A stretch of 25,826 nt of DNA. Source: Scatomorpha sp036653715. GTDB lineage: Bacteria > Bacillota > Clostridia > Oscillospirales > Oscillospiraceae. This document shows positions 1 through 6,940 of the stretch, one piece after another; position 1 is the first letter of the stretch, and each line of letters opens with the position of its first letter. Location of the stretch: NCBI GenBank assembly GCA_036653715.1, contig JAVVTL010000018.1, positions 1 to 25,826 of the forward strand, given 5' to 3'. A program made the position numbers and the translations under genes. Under the pieces are notes generated by a model. That model saw only the letters and a list, made by a program, of their open reading frames with translations. It ran no database searches and was not told the DNA's origin.

Positions 1-4
1 CGCA

Positions 5-610
5 TCAGGCTTTGGAGATTTCCACTACGGAGACTTCGAAGGCGGTTTTTTCTATGGCTTCGCCGTCGATGAGCTTTATGTACTGCCTGCTCTGTATGCG
101 CCCTCTGAGGGTCACGCGGTCGCCGACGTTCCAGCCGACGGCGTCGCGGGCGCGCAGGCCCCAACAGATGCAGGGGAGGTAGTCCGAGCGCCCGTAGCGC
201 CGTCCGACCGCCAGCATCAGGTCGCAGATATCCCTGCCCATGGGAGTCGTGCGCAGATTGGGCGGCTTGCAGAGCGCCCCCGTGAGCGCAACGCTGTTTA
301 TCTCCTCGCCCGTGTCAAGAGTCAGCTCGCGTGCGAAAACGGTGATGATAAGCCTCGAGCCTTCACCCCGCTTATTGTTGAAGGAGCGCAGCTCCCCGAT
401 AACGTGTACGAACGGTTCCTCCTCCGCCGCGAGCGAGACGAGCTGTGCCTCCCGCGCCACGACGTTCAGCCTGTCCACGGCCCCGGAAAGCCGCGTCGTC
501 TCCACGGGGAATGTGAAAAACCGCTCGCCCCGGCTCTCGTGTGAGAAAACCGGCGCGCCTGCCAAGGTACCCCTCAGCTCAACCAAATTGTCTGCTTTTA
601 TTTCGTCCAT
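5..610 (-). CDS. Tandem OB-fold single-stranded DNA-binding protein
   Basis: A 201-residue protein likely to bind single-stranded DNA in the cytoplasm during replication or repair. Two OB-like halves can be seen. Residues about 8-100 hold an ELRGTLAGAP strand and a VIGELRSF strand. Residues about 103-200 hold the SSB-like pattern NSVALTGALCKPPNLR, then PMGRDICDLMLAVGR, then CICWGLRARD and a VTLRGRIQSR strand. I chose the ATG at 610 because GGAGG lies 7 bases upstream of it; a longer frame reaching 670 has no such site. There is no acidic SSB C-terminal tail (DDDIPF type), so this is probably a specialised clostridial paralogue and not the main replication SSB. It is divergent from deoC. The family call is good; the specific role is inferred. 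Confidence 0.75.
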   Translation of the reverse strand: MDEIKADNLVELRGTLAGAPVFSHESRGERFFTFPVETTRLSGAVDRLNVVAREAQLVSLAAEEEPFVHVIGELRSFNNKRGEGSRLIITVFARELTLDTGEEINSVALTGALCKPPNLRTTPMGRDICDLMLAVGRRYGRSDYLPCICWGLRARDAVGWNVGDRVTLRGRIQSRQYIKLIDGEAIEKTAFEVSVVEISKA

Positions 611-658
611 GCCGTCGCCTCCGTATCTTCGGATAGGACATCTTATTCCGATGCGGGC

Positions 659-687
659 TTGTATATTCACGGGAGCGGGGCTATAAT
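659..687 (+). promoter_or_regulatory. Sigma-A promoter for deoC
   Basis: TTGTAT (659-664), a 17-bp spacer and a perfect TATAAT (682-687). It would start transcription about 20 bases before the deoC start codon, with the AAGGAG ribosome binding site at 702-707 inside the short leader. Confidence 0.7.
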
Positions 688-714
688 ATGACGATACAAA
701 TAAGGAGCTGCTAT

Positions 715-1371
715 ATGGATATTAAAGATATACTCGCGCACTGCGACCACACGCTCCTGCGCACGGATTGCACGGCAGGGGAAATCAAAACCCTCTGCGA
801 CCGGGCGCTCCAATACGGCTGCGCCTCCGTCTGCATCCCGCCCTGCCATGTCGCGGGGGTAAAGCGCTATGTCGGCGGCAAAATCCGGGTCTGCACAGTC
901 ATCGGCTTCCCGAACGGTTATTCGACCTCCGCCGTCAAAGCGTTTGAGGCGGCAGACGCCGTCAAAAACGGCGCGGATGAGCTCGATATGGTCATAAATC
1001 TCTCGATGGTCAAGGACGGCTGCTGGGACGAGGTCGCGTCCGATATAGCCGCCGTGCGCGAGGAGACCGGCGGCAAAACGCTCAAGGTAATCATCGAATG
1101 CTGCCTGCTGACGGAGCAGGAGAAGCGCAGGCTGTGCCGCATAGTCTCCGATTCCGGCGCGGAATACATCAAAACCTCCACGGGCTTTTCAAGCGGCGGA
1201 GCGACGCGGGACGACGTGGCGCTGCTGCGCGCCTGCTGCGCCGACCACGTCAAAATCAAGGCCGCCGGCGGCATCTCGTCGATTGAGGACGCGGAGGACT
1301 TCATTGCCCTCGGTGCCGACAGACTCGGCACCAGCCGCATAGTAAAGCTCGCCATGGAGCAAAAGGGCTAA
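715..1371 (+). CDS. deoC: Deoxyribose-phosphate aldolase
   Basis: Class I aldolase that reversibly cleaves 2-deoxyribose 5-phosphate to acetaldehyde and glyceraldehyde 3-phosphate, in cytoplasmic deoxynucleoside breakdown. The 218-residue protein is the normal length for the short DeoC form. Motifs seen: GADELDMVINL with the catalytic Asp at about 91, YIKTSTGF with the Schiff-base Lys at about 153, and IKAAGGI with the second conserved Lys at about 182. The ATG at 715 is chosen because AAGGAG ends 7 bases upstream and the protein then begins MDIKDILAHCDHT, the usual family N-terminus. No other nucleoside catabolism genes are next to it, so it appears monocistronic. Its TAA stop is formed where the gene meets the inserted MITE (1371-1530). 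Confidence 0.96.
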   Translation: MDIKDILAHCDHTLLRTDCTAGEIKTLCDRALQYGCASVCIPPCHVAGVKRYVGGKIRVCTVIGFPNGYSTSAVKAFEAADAVKNGADELDMVINLSMVKDGCWDEVASDIAAVREETGGKTLKVIIECCLLTEQEKRRLCRIVSDSGAEYIKTSTGFSSGGATRDDVALLRACCADHVKIKAAGGISSIEDAEDFIALGADRLGTSRIVKLAMEQKG

Positions 1372-1530
1372 GGAACCACTGATTAAATCCGCCGCACGTC
1401 TTGACGGCATCTTTTCCGTCCGGACATCGCCAAAAACCCTTGAAATACGTCAGTATTCCTGCGTGTTTTTGACTCGCCGGACAAAAAATCTGCTCGCCAA
1501 TCCACGCAACGGATTTAATCAGTGGTTCCT
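1371..1530. mobile_element. 160-bp MITE with 21-bp perfect inverted ends and TA duplication
   Basis: The ends AGGAACCACTGATTAAATCC (from 1371) and its exact reverse complement (to 1530) form a 21-bp perfect terminal inverted repeat. A TA dinucleotide flanks each side (1369-1370 and 1531-1532), which is the target duplication expected of IS630/Tc1-mariner transposases. The interior has no open frame of note. It carries further imperfect inverted symmetry: tgaaatac/gtattcct around 1440-1460, and GTCCGG against CCGGAC. The whole element could therefore fold into one long hairpin in either strand. It is a non-autonomous element; no transposase gene lies in the window. It sits between convergent genes and may serve as a bidirectional terminator. 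Confidence 0.85.
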
Positions 1531-1904
1531 TAAAAAAGACTGTGCTTCAGCAGGGAACAAAGCGCCGTGCCGGGTATGGCAAGCAGAAACCAAATCGCCG
1601 AATACAGCAGGCAGATTTGCCCGCAGAGGTTAAGCGGCAGGTCGGAATAGTCCCAGACGTCCCAGCCGAGGCGCAGGTTTACGACGGCGCCTGTCACAAA
1701 TTCCACTGTGGTTATGACGGCGGCGGAGCAGAGCCATTTTTGCCAGAGCGGCCAGTCGGCGCGCGTGGCGAGCAGATACATGACGGAAAAGCACAGGCCG
1801 CCGGCGAGCAGCATGGTCCAGTGGGTGCGCCCCCGCCAGAGCAGCTCCAGCCCTCCGTACAGCGCCGCGCCAAGCACCCCGGAAAACAGGGTTTCAAGCA
1901 GCAT
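1530..1904 (-). CDS. CmpB-like putative ABC-transporter type IV membrane protein
   Basis: A 124-residue integral membrane protein with about four hydrophobic segments (residues about 4-20, 28-45, 52-72 and 88-115). The stretch containing FVTGAVVNLRLGWDVWDYSDLPLNLCGQ matches my memory of the CmpB-like family (PF06541), where a V-x-D-Y-S-x-x-P-x-N-x-x-G-Q-I signature precedes the last membrane segment. The function of the family is unknown; the 'ABC transporter' label is historical. The ATG at 1904 is preceded by GGGAGT at good spacing. An upstream TTG in the same frame at 1925 is less likely. The stop codon is created at the edge of the MITE. Confidence 0.7.
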   Translation of the reverse strand: MLLETLFSGVLGAALYGGLELLWRGRTHWTMLLAGGLCFSVMYLLATRADWPLWQKWLCSAAVITTVEFVTGAVVNLRLGWDVWDYSDLPLNLCGQICLLYSAIWFLLAIPGTALCSLLKHSLF

Positions 1905-1952
1905 TTCAATCACTCCCGTTTCCAAGTATGTCCTTTTCCACGGAAAAAATGC

Positions 1953-1981
1953 TTGACATACGCGCAGAATGCTGATATATT
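1953..1981 (+). promoter_or_regulatory. Sigma-A promoter for infC-rpmI-rplT
   Basis: A perfect TTGACA (1953-1958), a 17-bp spacer and TATATT (1976-1981). It lies about 150 bases upstream of infC, which leaves room for the structured leader. Confidence 0.85.
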
Positions 1982-1987
1982 GGCAAA

Positions 1988-2121
1988 GTTAAAATAAAGA
2001 AGGAACGGCTTCCGCCGCCTCACCCGACCGCTTTAGGCGAGTCGCGGTCAATAGAAACGCAATCCCTCGGGATTATTGTGTTTTTACGCGCGGATGTCGA
2101 AAGCATCCGCGTTTTTCTTCT
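1988..2121 (+). promoter_or_regulatory. L20/infC leader with candidate pseudoknot
   Basis: The untranslated leader of the IF3-L35-L20 operon. CGCCT (2016-2020) can pair with AGGCG (2035-2039), and GACCGC (2026-2031) with GCGGTC (2044-2049). These interleave as a-b-a'-b', an H-type pseudoknot. AATCCC/GGGATT (2061-2074) forms the next hairpin, then an intrinsic terminator follows. In Firmicutes this operon is autoregulated by ribosomal protein L20 binding a leader that mimics its 23S rRNA site and causes premature termination. The position and terminator fit that model; the exact L20 site is inferred. Confidence 0.7.
2087..2118 (+). terminator. Attenuator terminator before infC
   Basis: An 8-bp stem CGCGGATG (2089-2096) / CATCCGCG (2104-2111) with a 7-base loop, followed by TTTTTCTTCT. 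It ends just before the infC ribosome binding site, so it decides whether the operon is transcribed. Confidence 0.85.
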
Positions 2122-2133
2122 GTGGAGGTGTTT

Positions 2134-2742
2134 TTGATAGCAAACTCAGAGTATCAAATCAACGACGAGATCCGCGACAGAGAAGTGCGTCTCATCGGCG
2201 ATGACGGCGAACAGCTCGGTATCATGTCCTCCGCGCAGGCAATGGATATCGCCATCGGGAAGGACCTCGATCTTGTCAAGATAGCACCGGGTTCAAACCC
2301 GCCTGTCTGCAAGATAATGGATTACGGCAAGTATCGCTTCGAGCAGTCAAAGCGAGAAAAAGAAGCCCGCAAAAATCAGCATATCGTTGAGATAAAAGAG
2401 ATCCGCATGTCTCCCGGTATCGGCGAGAACGACTTCCTTGTGAAGCTCAGGAACGCGCAAAAGTTCCTCGCAGACGGCGACAGGGTCAAGGTCACCGTGC
2501 GCTTCAGGGGCCGCGAAATGGCCCATACCGACATCGGAGATACCCTTCTGCGCGACTTTGCCAAGCGTTGCGAAGAAGTGGCGAACCTCGATAAGTTCCC
2601 CAAATTAGAGGGGCGCAATATGTCCATTTTCATCTCGCCGAGGGTGGTTGTGGCTCCTGCGAAGAAGCCCGCGAAGCCCAAGACCGAGACCGTTGTGGAG
2701 CCTGCCGGCGAGGTCGCCGCAGAGCCTTCTCAGGCAGAATAA
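2134..2742 (+). CDS. infC: Translation initiation factor IF-3
   Basis: Binds the 30S subunit, keeps it apart from 50S and checks start codon-tRNA pairing. The 202-residue protein has the N-domain (NDEIRDREVRLIG, the linker signature PPVCKIMDYGKYRFEQSK) and the C-domain (EIKEIRMSPGI, KVTVRFRGREM). A Lys/Pro/Glu-rich tail of about 25 residues after RVVVAPAKKP is extra. No ATG fits the N-terminus. GGAGG at 2124-2128 is followed by TTG at 2134 (5 bases away) and ATA at 2137 (8 bases away). IF-3 genes often use rare starts, which lets IF-3 repress its own synthesis. I chose TTG; ATA is possible. A GTG at 2122 overlaps the ribosome binding site and is unlikely. First gene of infC-rpmI-rplT. Confidence 0.96.
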   Translation: MIANSEYQINDEIRDREVRLIGDDGEQLGIMSSAQAMDIAIGKDLDLVKIAPGSNPPVCKIMDYGKYRFEQSKREKEARKNQHIVEIKEIRMSPGIGENDFLVKLRNAQKFLADGDRVKVTVRFRGREMAHTDIGDTLLRDFAKRCEEVANLDKFPKLEGRNMSIFISPRVVVAPAKKPAKPKTETVVEPAGEVAAEPSQAE

Positions 2743-2779
2743 TTATCGTAAGCATACCAAGGAAGGAGACATATAAACC

Positions 2780-2983
2780 ATGCCCAAGCTGAAATCTCAC
2801 AGCGGCGCGAAAAAGAGATTCAATCTCACCTCGACCGGCAAGGTCAAGCGCGCGCACGCAAACAAGTCACATCTGGCCACCGGCCACGGAAAATCTCCGA
2901 AGCGTAAGAGAGGTCTTCGTCAGGGGACATATGCCGACGAGACTAACGTTGCCGCGATCAAGTGTATGATCCCGTATAAATAA
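2780..2983 (+). CDS. rpmI: 50S ribosomal protein L35
   Basis: A 67-residue basic protein of the large ribosomal subunit. It starts MPKLKSHSGAKKRF and has the conserved TGKVKRAHANKSH and RKRGLR segments, full length for L35. AAGGAGA lies about 10 bases before the ATG. It sits between infC and rplT, the universal gene order, with a 37-base gap after infC. Confidence 0.97.
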   Translation: MPKLKSHSGAKKRFNLTSTGKVKRAHANKSHLATGHGKSPKRKRGLRQGTYADETNVAAIKCMIPYK

Positions 2984-2997
2984 GGAGGACCGCAGAA

Positions 2998-3354
2998 ATG
3001 GCCAGAGTTAAAGGCGCGATGATGACGCGCAAGAGAAGAAATAAAATGCTGGGTCTCGCCAAGGGTTACTGGGGCAACAAGTCCCGTCACTTCAAGATGG
3101 CGAAGGAACAGGTCATGAAGTCCGGCCGCTATGCATATATCGGCCGCAAGCAGAAAAAGAGAGACTTCCGTTCCCTTTGGATTACCCGTATAAGCGCGGG
3201 CTGCAAACTGAACGGCATGAACTACTCCACCTTCATGCACGGACTGAAGACCATCGGCATAGATATGAACCGCAAAATGCTGTCCGAGATGGCAATCCAT
3301 GACCCCGCCGCTTTCACCGCATTGTGCGAGCAGGCCAAGGCCGCGATAGCCTAA
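2998..3354 (+). CDS. rplT: 50S ribosomal protein L20
   Basis: A 118-residue large-subunit protein needed early in 50S assembly, and the likely autorepressor acting on the leader at 1988-2121. Signatures seen: MARVKGAMMTRKRRNKML, LAKGYWGNKS, YIGRKQKKRDFRSLWI with TRISAG, and NYSTFMHGLK. Normal length. AAGGAGG precedes the ATG after a 14-base gap from rpmI, so the genes are co-transcribed. It ends at a strong terminator. Confidence 0.98.
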   Translation: MARVKGAMMTRKRRNKMLGLAKGYWGNKSRHFKMAKEQVMKSGRYAYIGRKQKKRDFRSLWITRISAGCKLNGMNYSTFMHGLKTIGIDMNRKMLSEMAIHDPAAFTALCEQAKAAIA

Positions 3355-3365
3355 CAGCATACAGC

Positions 3366-3436
3366 AAAAAAATGAACTGCCCCGGGAAGCTTTGCAGCGC
3401 AAGCGCTGTTTAACTTCGGGGGCAGTTCATTTTTGC
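3366..3436. terminator. Bidirectional terminator after rplT
   Basis: Long outer stem AAAAATGAACTGCCCC (to 3383) against GGGGCAGTTCATTTTT (from 3419). It encloses a GAAG/CTTC step and a small hairpin, CAGCG-CAAG-CGCTG. A-runs and T-runs flank it on both sides, so it can stop rplT transcription and also that of the minus-strand gene ending at 3441. Confidence 0.9.
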
Positions 3437-3440
3437 GTCC

Positions 3441-4850
3441 CTATCCGCGCGGGCGGGCGCGGTGTGTCAGGGCGATGAGGACAAGCCCGACGGCGCCGCC
3501 GATGAGTACGCCGGTGAGACTGCGCGTGAGCGAGAGCCAAAGCGGCGAGCGGGAGTGGCAGAAGGTGTTGACTATCGAAGAAAAGCCGACGGAGGAGAGT
3601 ATGGCAAAGGGCCAGCAATAGCGCCGTCTGTCATGCGCAAGCGCGATTGCCGCGAGCGCGAGGCAGGGCCAGGCGATTAAGAATTCCTTGGTGCGCGGGC
3701 GGGCGAGAAGGACGTTCTCAAGCAGATTGCGGCAGCGCTGTTCAAAGATACCGACGCTCGAGTTGCCGCTGCGCAGGATGTAGTAGCCGCCCGCGCAGAG
3801 GAGCAGGGCGGCGCAGAGGAGCACGGCGAGCTTCCCGGCGGAGAGAAGCTCCCTCGGCGGGCAGAGAAAGCGCAGGACGAGATATACGGTAAAAATGAGC
3901 GGCAGTATTTGACTGAGCTTGACGCCGCGGAAGTTCAGCACAGCAAGCATATAGTCGGAGGAGGACTGTAGCGCTCCGACAAAGAGGCCGCCGACGAGCG
4001 CGATTGCGGCGGAGACGGCGAGCAGCGAGGCATAAGCGCCAAGCTCCCGCGAGAGTGGCCGCGCCCGAAGCGCGCTCAGCGCGTCCGTCGCATGCCACAT
4101 GGCGAGAGCGGGAAATACCGCAGCCGCCGCAAAGGCAAAAATCGGGACGGCAAGCGAGGGCAGGAGCCATGCCGCCGCCGGGCAGATTACGGCTCCCGGT
4201 AATGCGAGCCATTTGATAGGTTTACATAACGCGCATAACAGGAGACAGCAGGCGGCGAAAACGCCAAGCATCGCGCCCGAGAGCAGCAGCCGTGACGGCT
4301 CGCGCTCGGCTATGGCGGAGAAGCCCCCGCCGACGCTGAGGCCGTGGCGGGCGAGGCGGGTCGTGAGCGCAGAGATGACTGAATTGTATTCTTCGGCGTC
4401 GGTAATCCGAGCGCCTGTGAGGGAATCCGTGAAGGGCGTCAGCCAAACGACGCGGATGTTCCGCTCTGTGACGGCGCGGTAGATGAGATTTTCCAGCTCC
4501 TTAGCGCCGTCAAAGCCGAGGTAGTTGTAGCGCGCGGCAAATTGCGGAAAGAGATACAGACAGCGTGCCATGTCCCCGCCGAGGACGAGTGAAGCCTTCG
4601 GGACATAGGAAAACTGCGCGTCGTCCTCAATCAGGAGAGTTTTGCCGTCAAGGGTGTTTCCGCCGTCAAATTCGCGGACAAGGGGCAGCTCGCCTTCGAT
4701 GAGCGCCATGTCTGCGGCGGTCATTATGAAGCAGACCTCGTTGTTTTTCGCCTCCGCCGCCACTCTCGCGCCGCAGAGCAGCAGGGCGCAGATAAAGCCG
4801 AGCGCAAGGAGCGCTGCGGTTATTTTGTTTTCCCTAAGAGCTTTAAGCAT
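3441..4850 (-). CDS. DUF5693-like multi-pass membrane protein
   Basis: A 469-residue protein. It has an N-terminal membrane anchor (residues about 10-28), an exported domain to about residue 190 and then about eight hydrophobic segments. The RVAAEAKNNEV stretch after the anchor and ENLIYRAVTERNIRVVWLTPF fit my recollection of DUF5693, a clostridial family of unknown function. Members I recall are about 600-700 residues, with a larger exported domain, so this copy seems short. No catalytic motif is obvious. The ATG at 4850 has GGAG (4858-4861) 7 bases upstream. It lies downstream of potD, beyond a strong terminator, with no clear promoter of its own, so it may depend on read-through. Confidence 0.6.
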   Translation of the reverse strand: MLKALRENKITAALLALGFICALLLCGARVAAEAKNNEVCFIMTAADMALIEGELPLVREFDGGNTLDGKTLLIEDDAQFSYVPKASLVLGGDMARCLYLFPQFAARYNYLGFDGAKELENLIYRAVTERNIRVVWLTPFTDSLTGARITDAEEYNSVISALTTRLARHGLSVGGGFSAIAEREPSRLLLSGAMLGVFAACCLLLCALCKPIKWLALPGAVICPAAAWLLPSLAVPIFAFAAAAVFPALAMWHATDALSALRARPLSRELGAYASLLAVSAAIALVGGLFVGALQSSSDYMLAVLNFRGVKLSQILPLIFTVYLVLRFLCPPRELLSAGKLAVLLCAALLLCAGGYYILRSGNSSVGIFEQRCRNLLENVLLARPRTKEFLIAWPCLALAAIALAHDRRRYCWPFAILSSVGFSSIVNTFCHSRSPLWLSLTRSLTGVLIGGAVGLVLIALTHRARPRG

Positions 4851-4874
4851 AGAAACACTCCAAACCCGAATGTA

Positions 4875-4906
4875 AATAAACGGTGGGGAATTCCCCACCG
4901 TTTATT
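4875..4906 (-). terminator. Terminator after potD
   Basis: A perfect 16-bp palindrome centred at 4890/4891 (arm AAACGGTGGGGAA). On the minus strand a TTTATTTACA run follows. The potD stop codon lies at its base. Confidence 0.8.
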
Positions 4907-6098
4907 ATATCTGTGTGCGCCACTTTTTGCAACGATTCTGTTTGCGCCGCGCTGTTTTTACGCGCTTGGCGATGAGGTACGAGGCCATCAGCAGGACAAA
5001 AAGCCCGATGCCGATGATTGGCGTCCACTCGACGCCGCCCTCCGTCCTGACGGAGAGCCAAAGGCTGTCCATAAGCTGGTTTGTCTCGATGGGGAGGAAG
5101 GAGAAGCTGTAGCCGCGCGAGAGCGTCTGCTCGTCGGGGTAGGCTATCTCGCTTGAGGCGACCTCCTCGTCCATGAATTCCTTGGCGGCGGAGACTGGGG
5201 TGGAGTAGCCGAGGTATTCAAGGTTCTGCCCGCTAATCTCGGGCGAGCAGAGGAAGTTAATGTAGGCCTCCGCGCCGGCCTTGTTCTCGCTGCATGAGGG
5301 GATGCAGAGGGCGTCGATGAAAAGGTTGTAGCCCTCCTTGGGGAAGTAGAAGGCGAGGTCCTCGTTTTCCTCGGACATCATGAGGTAGTCGCCGGCGTAA
5401 TAGGGGGCGACCCATGCCTCTCCGCGCTCCATCTTGTCATAAATCTGGTCCATGACATAGCTTTGGACGAGGGGCTTTTGCTCAATGAGCTTATAGGAGG
5501 CGGAGCGCAGCTCGTCGGGGTCAAAGGTGTTGACGTCGTAGCCGAGGCTTATTTCGGCAATTGCAAAGGCGTCACGGGGGTTATCGAACATGAGGATTTT
5601 GCCGCCGTATTTCTCGTTCCAGAGCAAATCCCAGCCGCCGGTATCCGCCTCGTCAACGTGGGCGCTGTTGTAGATGATGCCGACGGTGCCCCAGGTGTAG
5701 GGGACGGAATAGAGGTTTTCGGGGTCATAGGCGGTGTTTTTGTAGGCCTCGTCAACGTATTTGTAGTTGGGGACATTGGCAAAGTCGATGGGGAGGAGCA
5801 GGCCCTCGTTCAGCAGACGCGCGACCATATAGTCCGAGGGTATGATGACGTCGTAGGTGGAGCCGCCGGTCTTGAGCTTGGTGTAGAGGCTCTCGTTGGA
5901 GTCAAAGGTCATGTAGTTGACCTCAATACCGGTTGCCTCGGTGAAGGCGCGGTTTACGTCGATATAGTCGTCCGTGCCGTCGGAGATGTATTGGCCCCAG
6001 TTGTAGACGTTTATAGAGGTGCCCGCGGCATGTGCCGGAAGTGGCGCGAGTGAGGCGCAGAGCGTAAAGGCCGCGAGCGCGGCAAGCAATTTTTTCAT
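4905..6098 (-). CDS. potD: Spermidine/putrescine-binding protein, C-terminally membrane anchored
   Basis: Extracellular substrate-binding subunit of a polyamine ABC importer, 397 residues. A Sec signal peptide (residues 1-24, with AHA before the cut) is followed by INVYNWGQYISDG, typical of PotD/PotF. Further PotD features: YDVIIPSDYMVARL, the PYTWGTVGIIYN segment, DNPRDAFAIA, WVAPYYAGDY, and GYNLFIDALCIPSCSENK. There is no lipobox at the cleavage site. Instead a hydrophobic helix (about 361-377) followed by a Lys/Arg-rich tail ends the protein, so it is probably tethered by its C-terminus. Its start overlaps the potC stop by 4 bases (ATGA). Confidence 0.93.
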   Translation of the reverse strand: MKKLLAALAAFTLCASLAPLPAHAAGTSINVYNWGQYISDGTDDYIDVNRAFTEATGIEVNYMTFDSNESLYTKLKTGGSTYDVIIPSDYMVARLLNEGLLLPIDFANVPNYKYVDEAYKNTAYDPENLYSVPYTWGTVGIIYNSAHVDEADTGGWDLLWNEKYGGKILMFDNPRDAFAIAEISLGYDVNTFDPDELRSASYKLIEQKPLVQSYVMDQIYDKMERGEAWVAPYYAGDYLMMSEENEDLAFYFPKEGYNLFIDALCIPSCSENKAGAEAYINFLCSPEISGQNLEYLGYSTPVSAAKEFMDEEVASSEIAYPDEQTLSRGYSFSFLPIETNQLMDSLWLSVRTEGGVEWTPIIGIGLFVLLMASYLIAKRVKTARRKQNRCKKWRTQI

Positions 6099-6940
6099 GC
6101 CGCATTCACATCCCTCTTGCCGCGGCGGCGGAACACGCCGCGCCGAAGTCCCTGCCGCTTGTCGTCCCGAGCCTGCAAAAGATTCATCAGCACCATCACA
6201 AGGAGGATGACGAGGAAAAGCAGGGTGAACAGGGCGTATATCTTGGGCTGTAGGGGCTTTTTGGTGTAGTTGTAAATCTCCACGGGCAGGGTGACGAAGT
6301 TCGGGCCGTAGACGAAATAGGAGATGACAAAGTCGTCAAGGCTCATGGTGAAGCTCATGAGTGCGCCGGAGACGACGCCGGGCATAATCTCGTGGATGAT
6401 GACCTTGAAGAAGGACTGGAGCGGCGTGCAGCCCAAATCGAGGGCGGCGTCACGCAGGTCGGGGTCCATCTGGGTGAGCTTCGGCAGCACGGAGAGAATG
6501 ACGTAGGGCAGGTTGAAGGTGATGTGCGCTATGAGCAGCGTTGTAAAGCCGAGAACGCTGTTGACCTTCATCATCTGACCGAAAAACGCAAAGAGCAGGG
6601 CGAGCGACACACCGGTCACAATCTCCGGGTTCGTGAGCGGGATGTTTGTGACCGTCATGGTGGCGGAGCGAAGCCGCCTGCCCATGCCGTGTATGCCGAT
6701 GGCCGCCATGGTGCCGAGCAGCGTCGCGACGAGGGAGGATATGACGGCGATGATGAGCGCGTTTGCCAAGAGCGGCAGCAGCACGCCGTCGCGGAAAAGC
6801 TCGCCGTATTGGCTGAAGGTGAAGCCCTTCCAGACGGCTATGTCCATGCCGGAGTTGAAGGACGCCACGAAAAGGACAATCATGGGGACATAGAGAAAGC
6901 CGAGCACCAAAACGGTGAAGATGCGGTTAAATCTTCTCAT
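6095..6940 (-). CDS. potC: Spermidine/putrescine ABC transporter permease
   Basis: A 281-residue inner permease of the polyamine importer with six predicted membrane helices. The EAA-like loop ALDLGCTPLQSFFKVIIHEIMPGVVSG couples to the PotA ATPase, and the following SLDDFVISYF motif is characteristic of PotC. The N-terminal helix is FTVLVLGFLYVPMIVLFVASF. It overlaps potB by 4 bases and potD by 4 bases, so translation is coupled. A basic C-terminal tail (RRGVFRRRGKRD) faces the cytoplasm. Confidence 0.94.
   Translation of the reverse strand: MRRFNRIFTVLVLGFLYVPMIVLFVASFNSGMDIAVWKGFTFSQYGELFRDGVLLPLLANALIIAVISSLVATLLGTMAAIGIHGMGRRLRSATMTVTNIPLTNPEIVTGVSLALLFAFFGQMMKVNSVLGFTTLLIAHITFNLPYVILSVLPKLTQMDPDLRDAALDLGCTPLQSFFKVIIHEIMPGVVSGALMSFTMSLDDFVISYFVYGPNFVTLPVEIYNYTKKPLQPKIYALFTLLFLVILLVMVLMNLLQARDDKRQGLRRGVFRRRGKRDVNAA

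Noticed and set aside
5463..6053. 196-residue open frame opposite potD
   Set aside because: Low-complexity Val/Gly/Asp-rich shadow of potD with no supporting signal.
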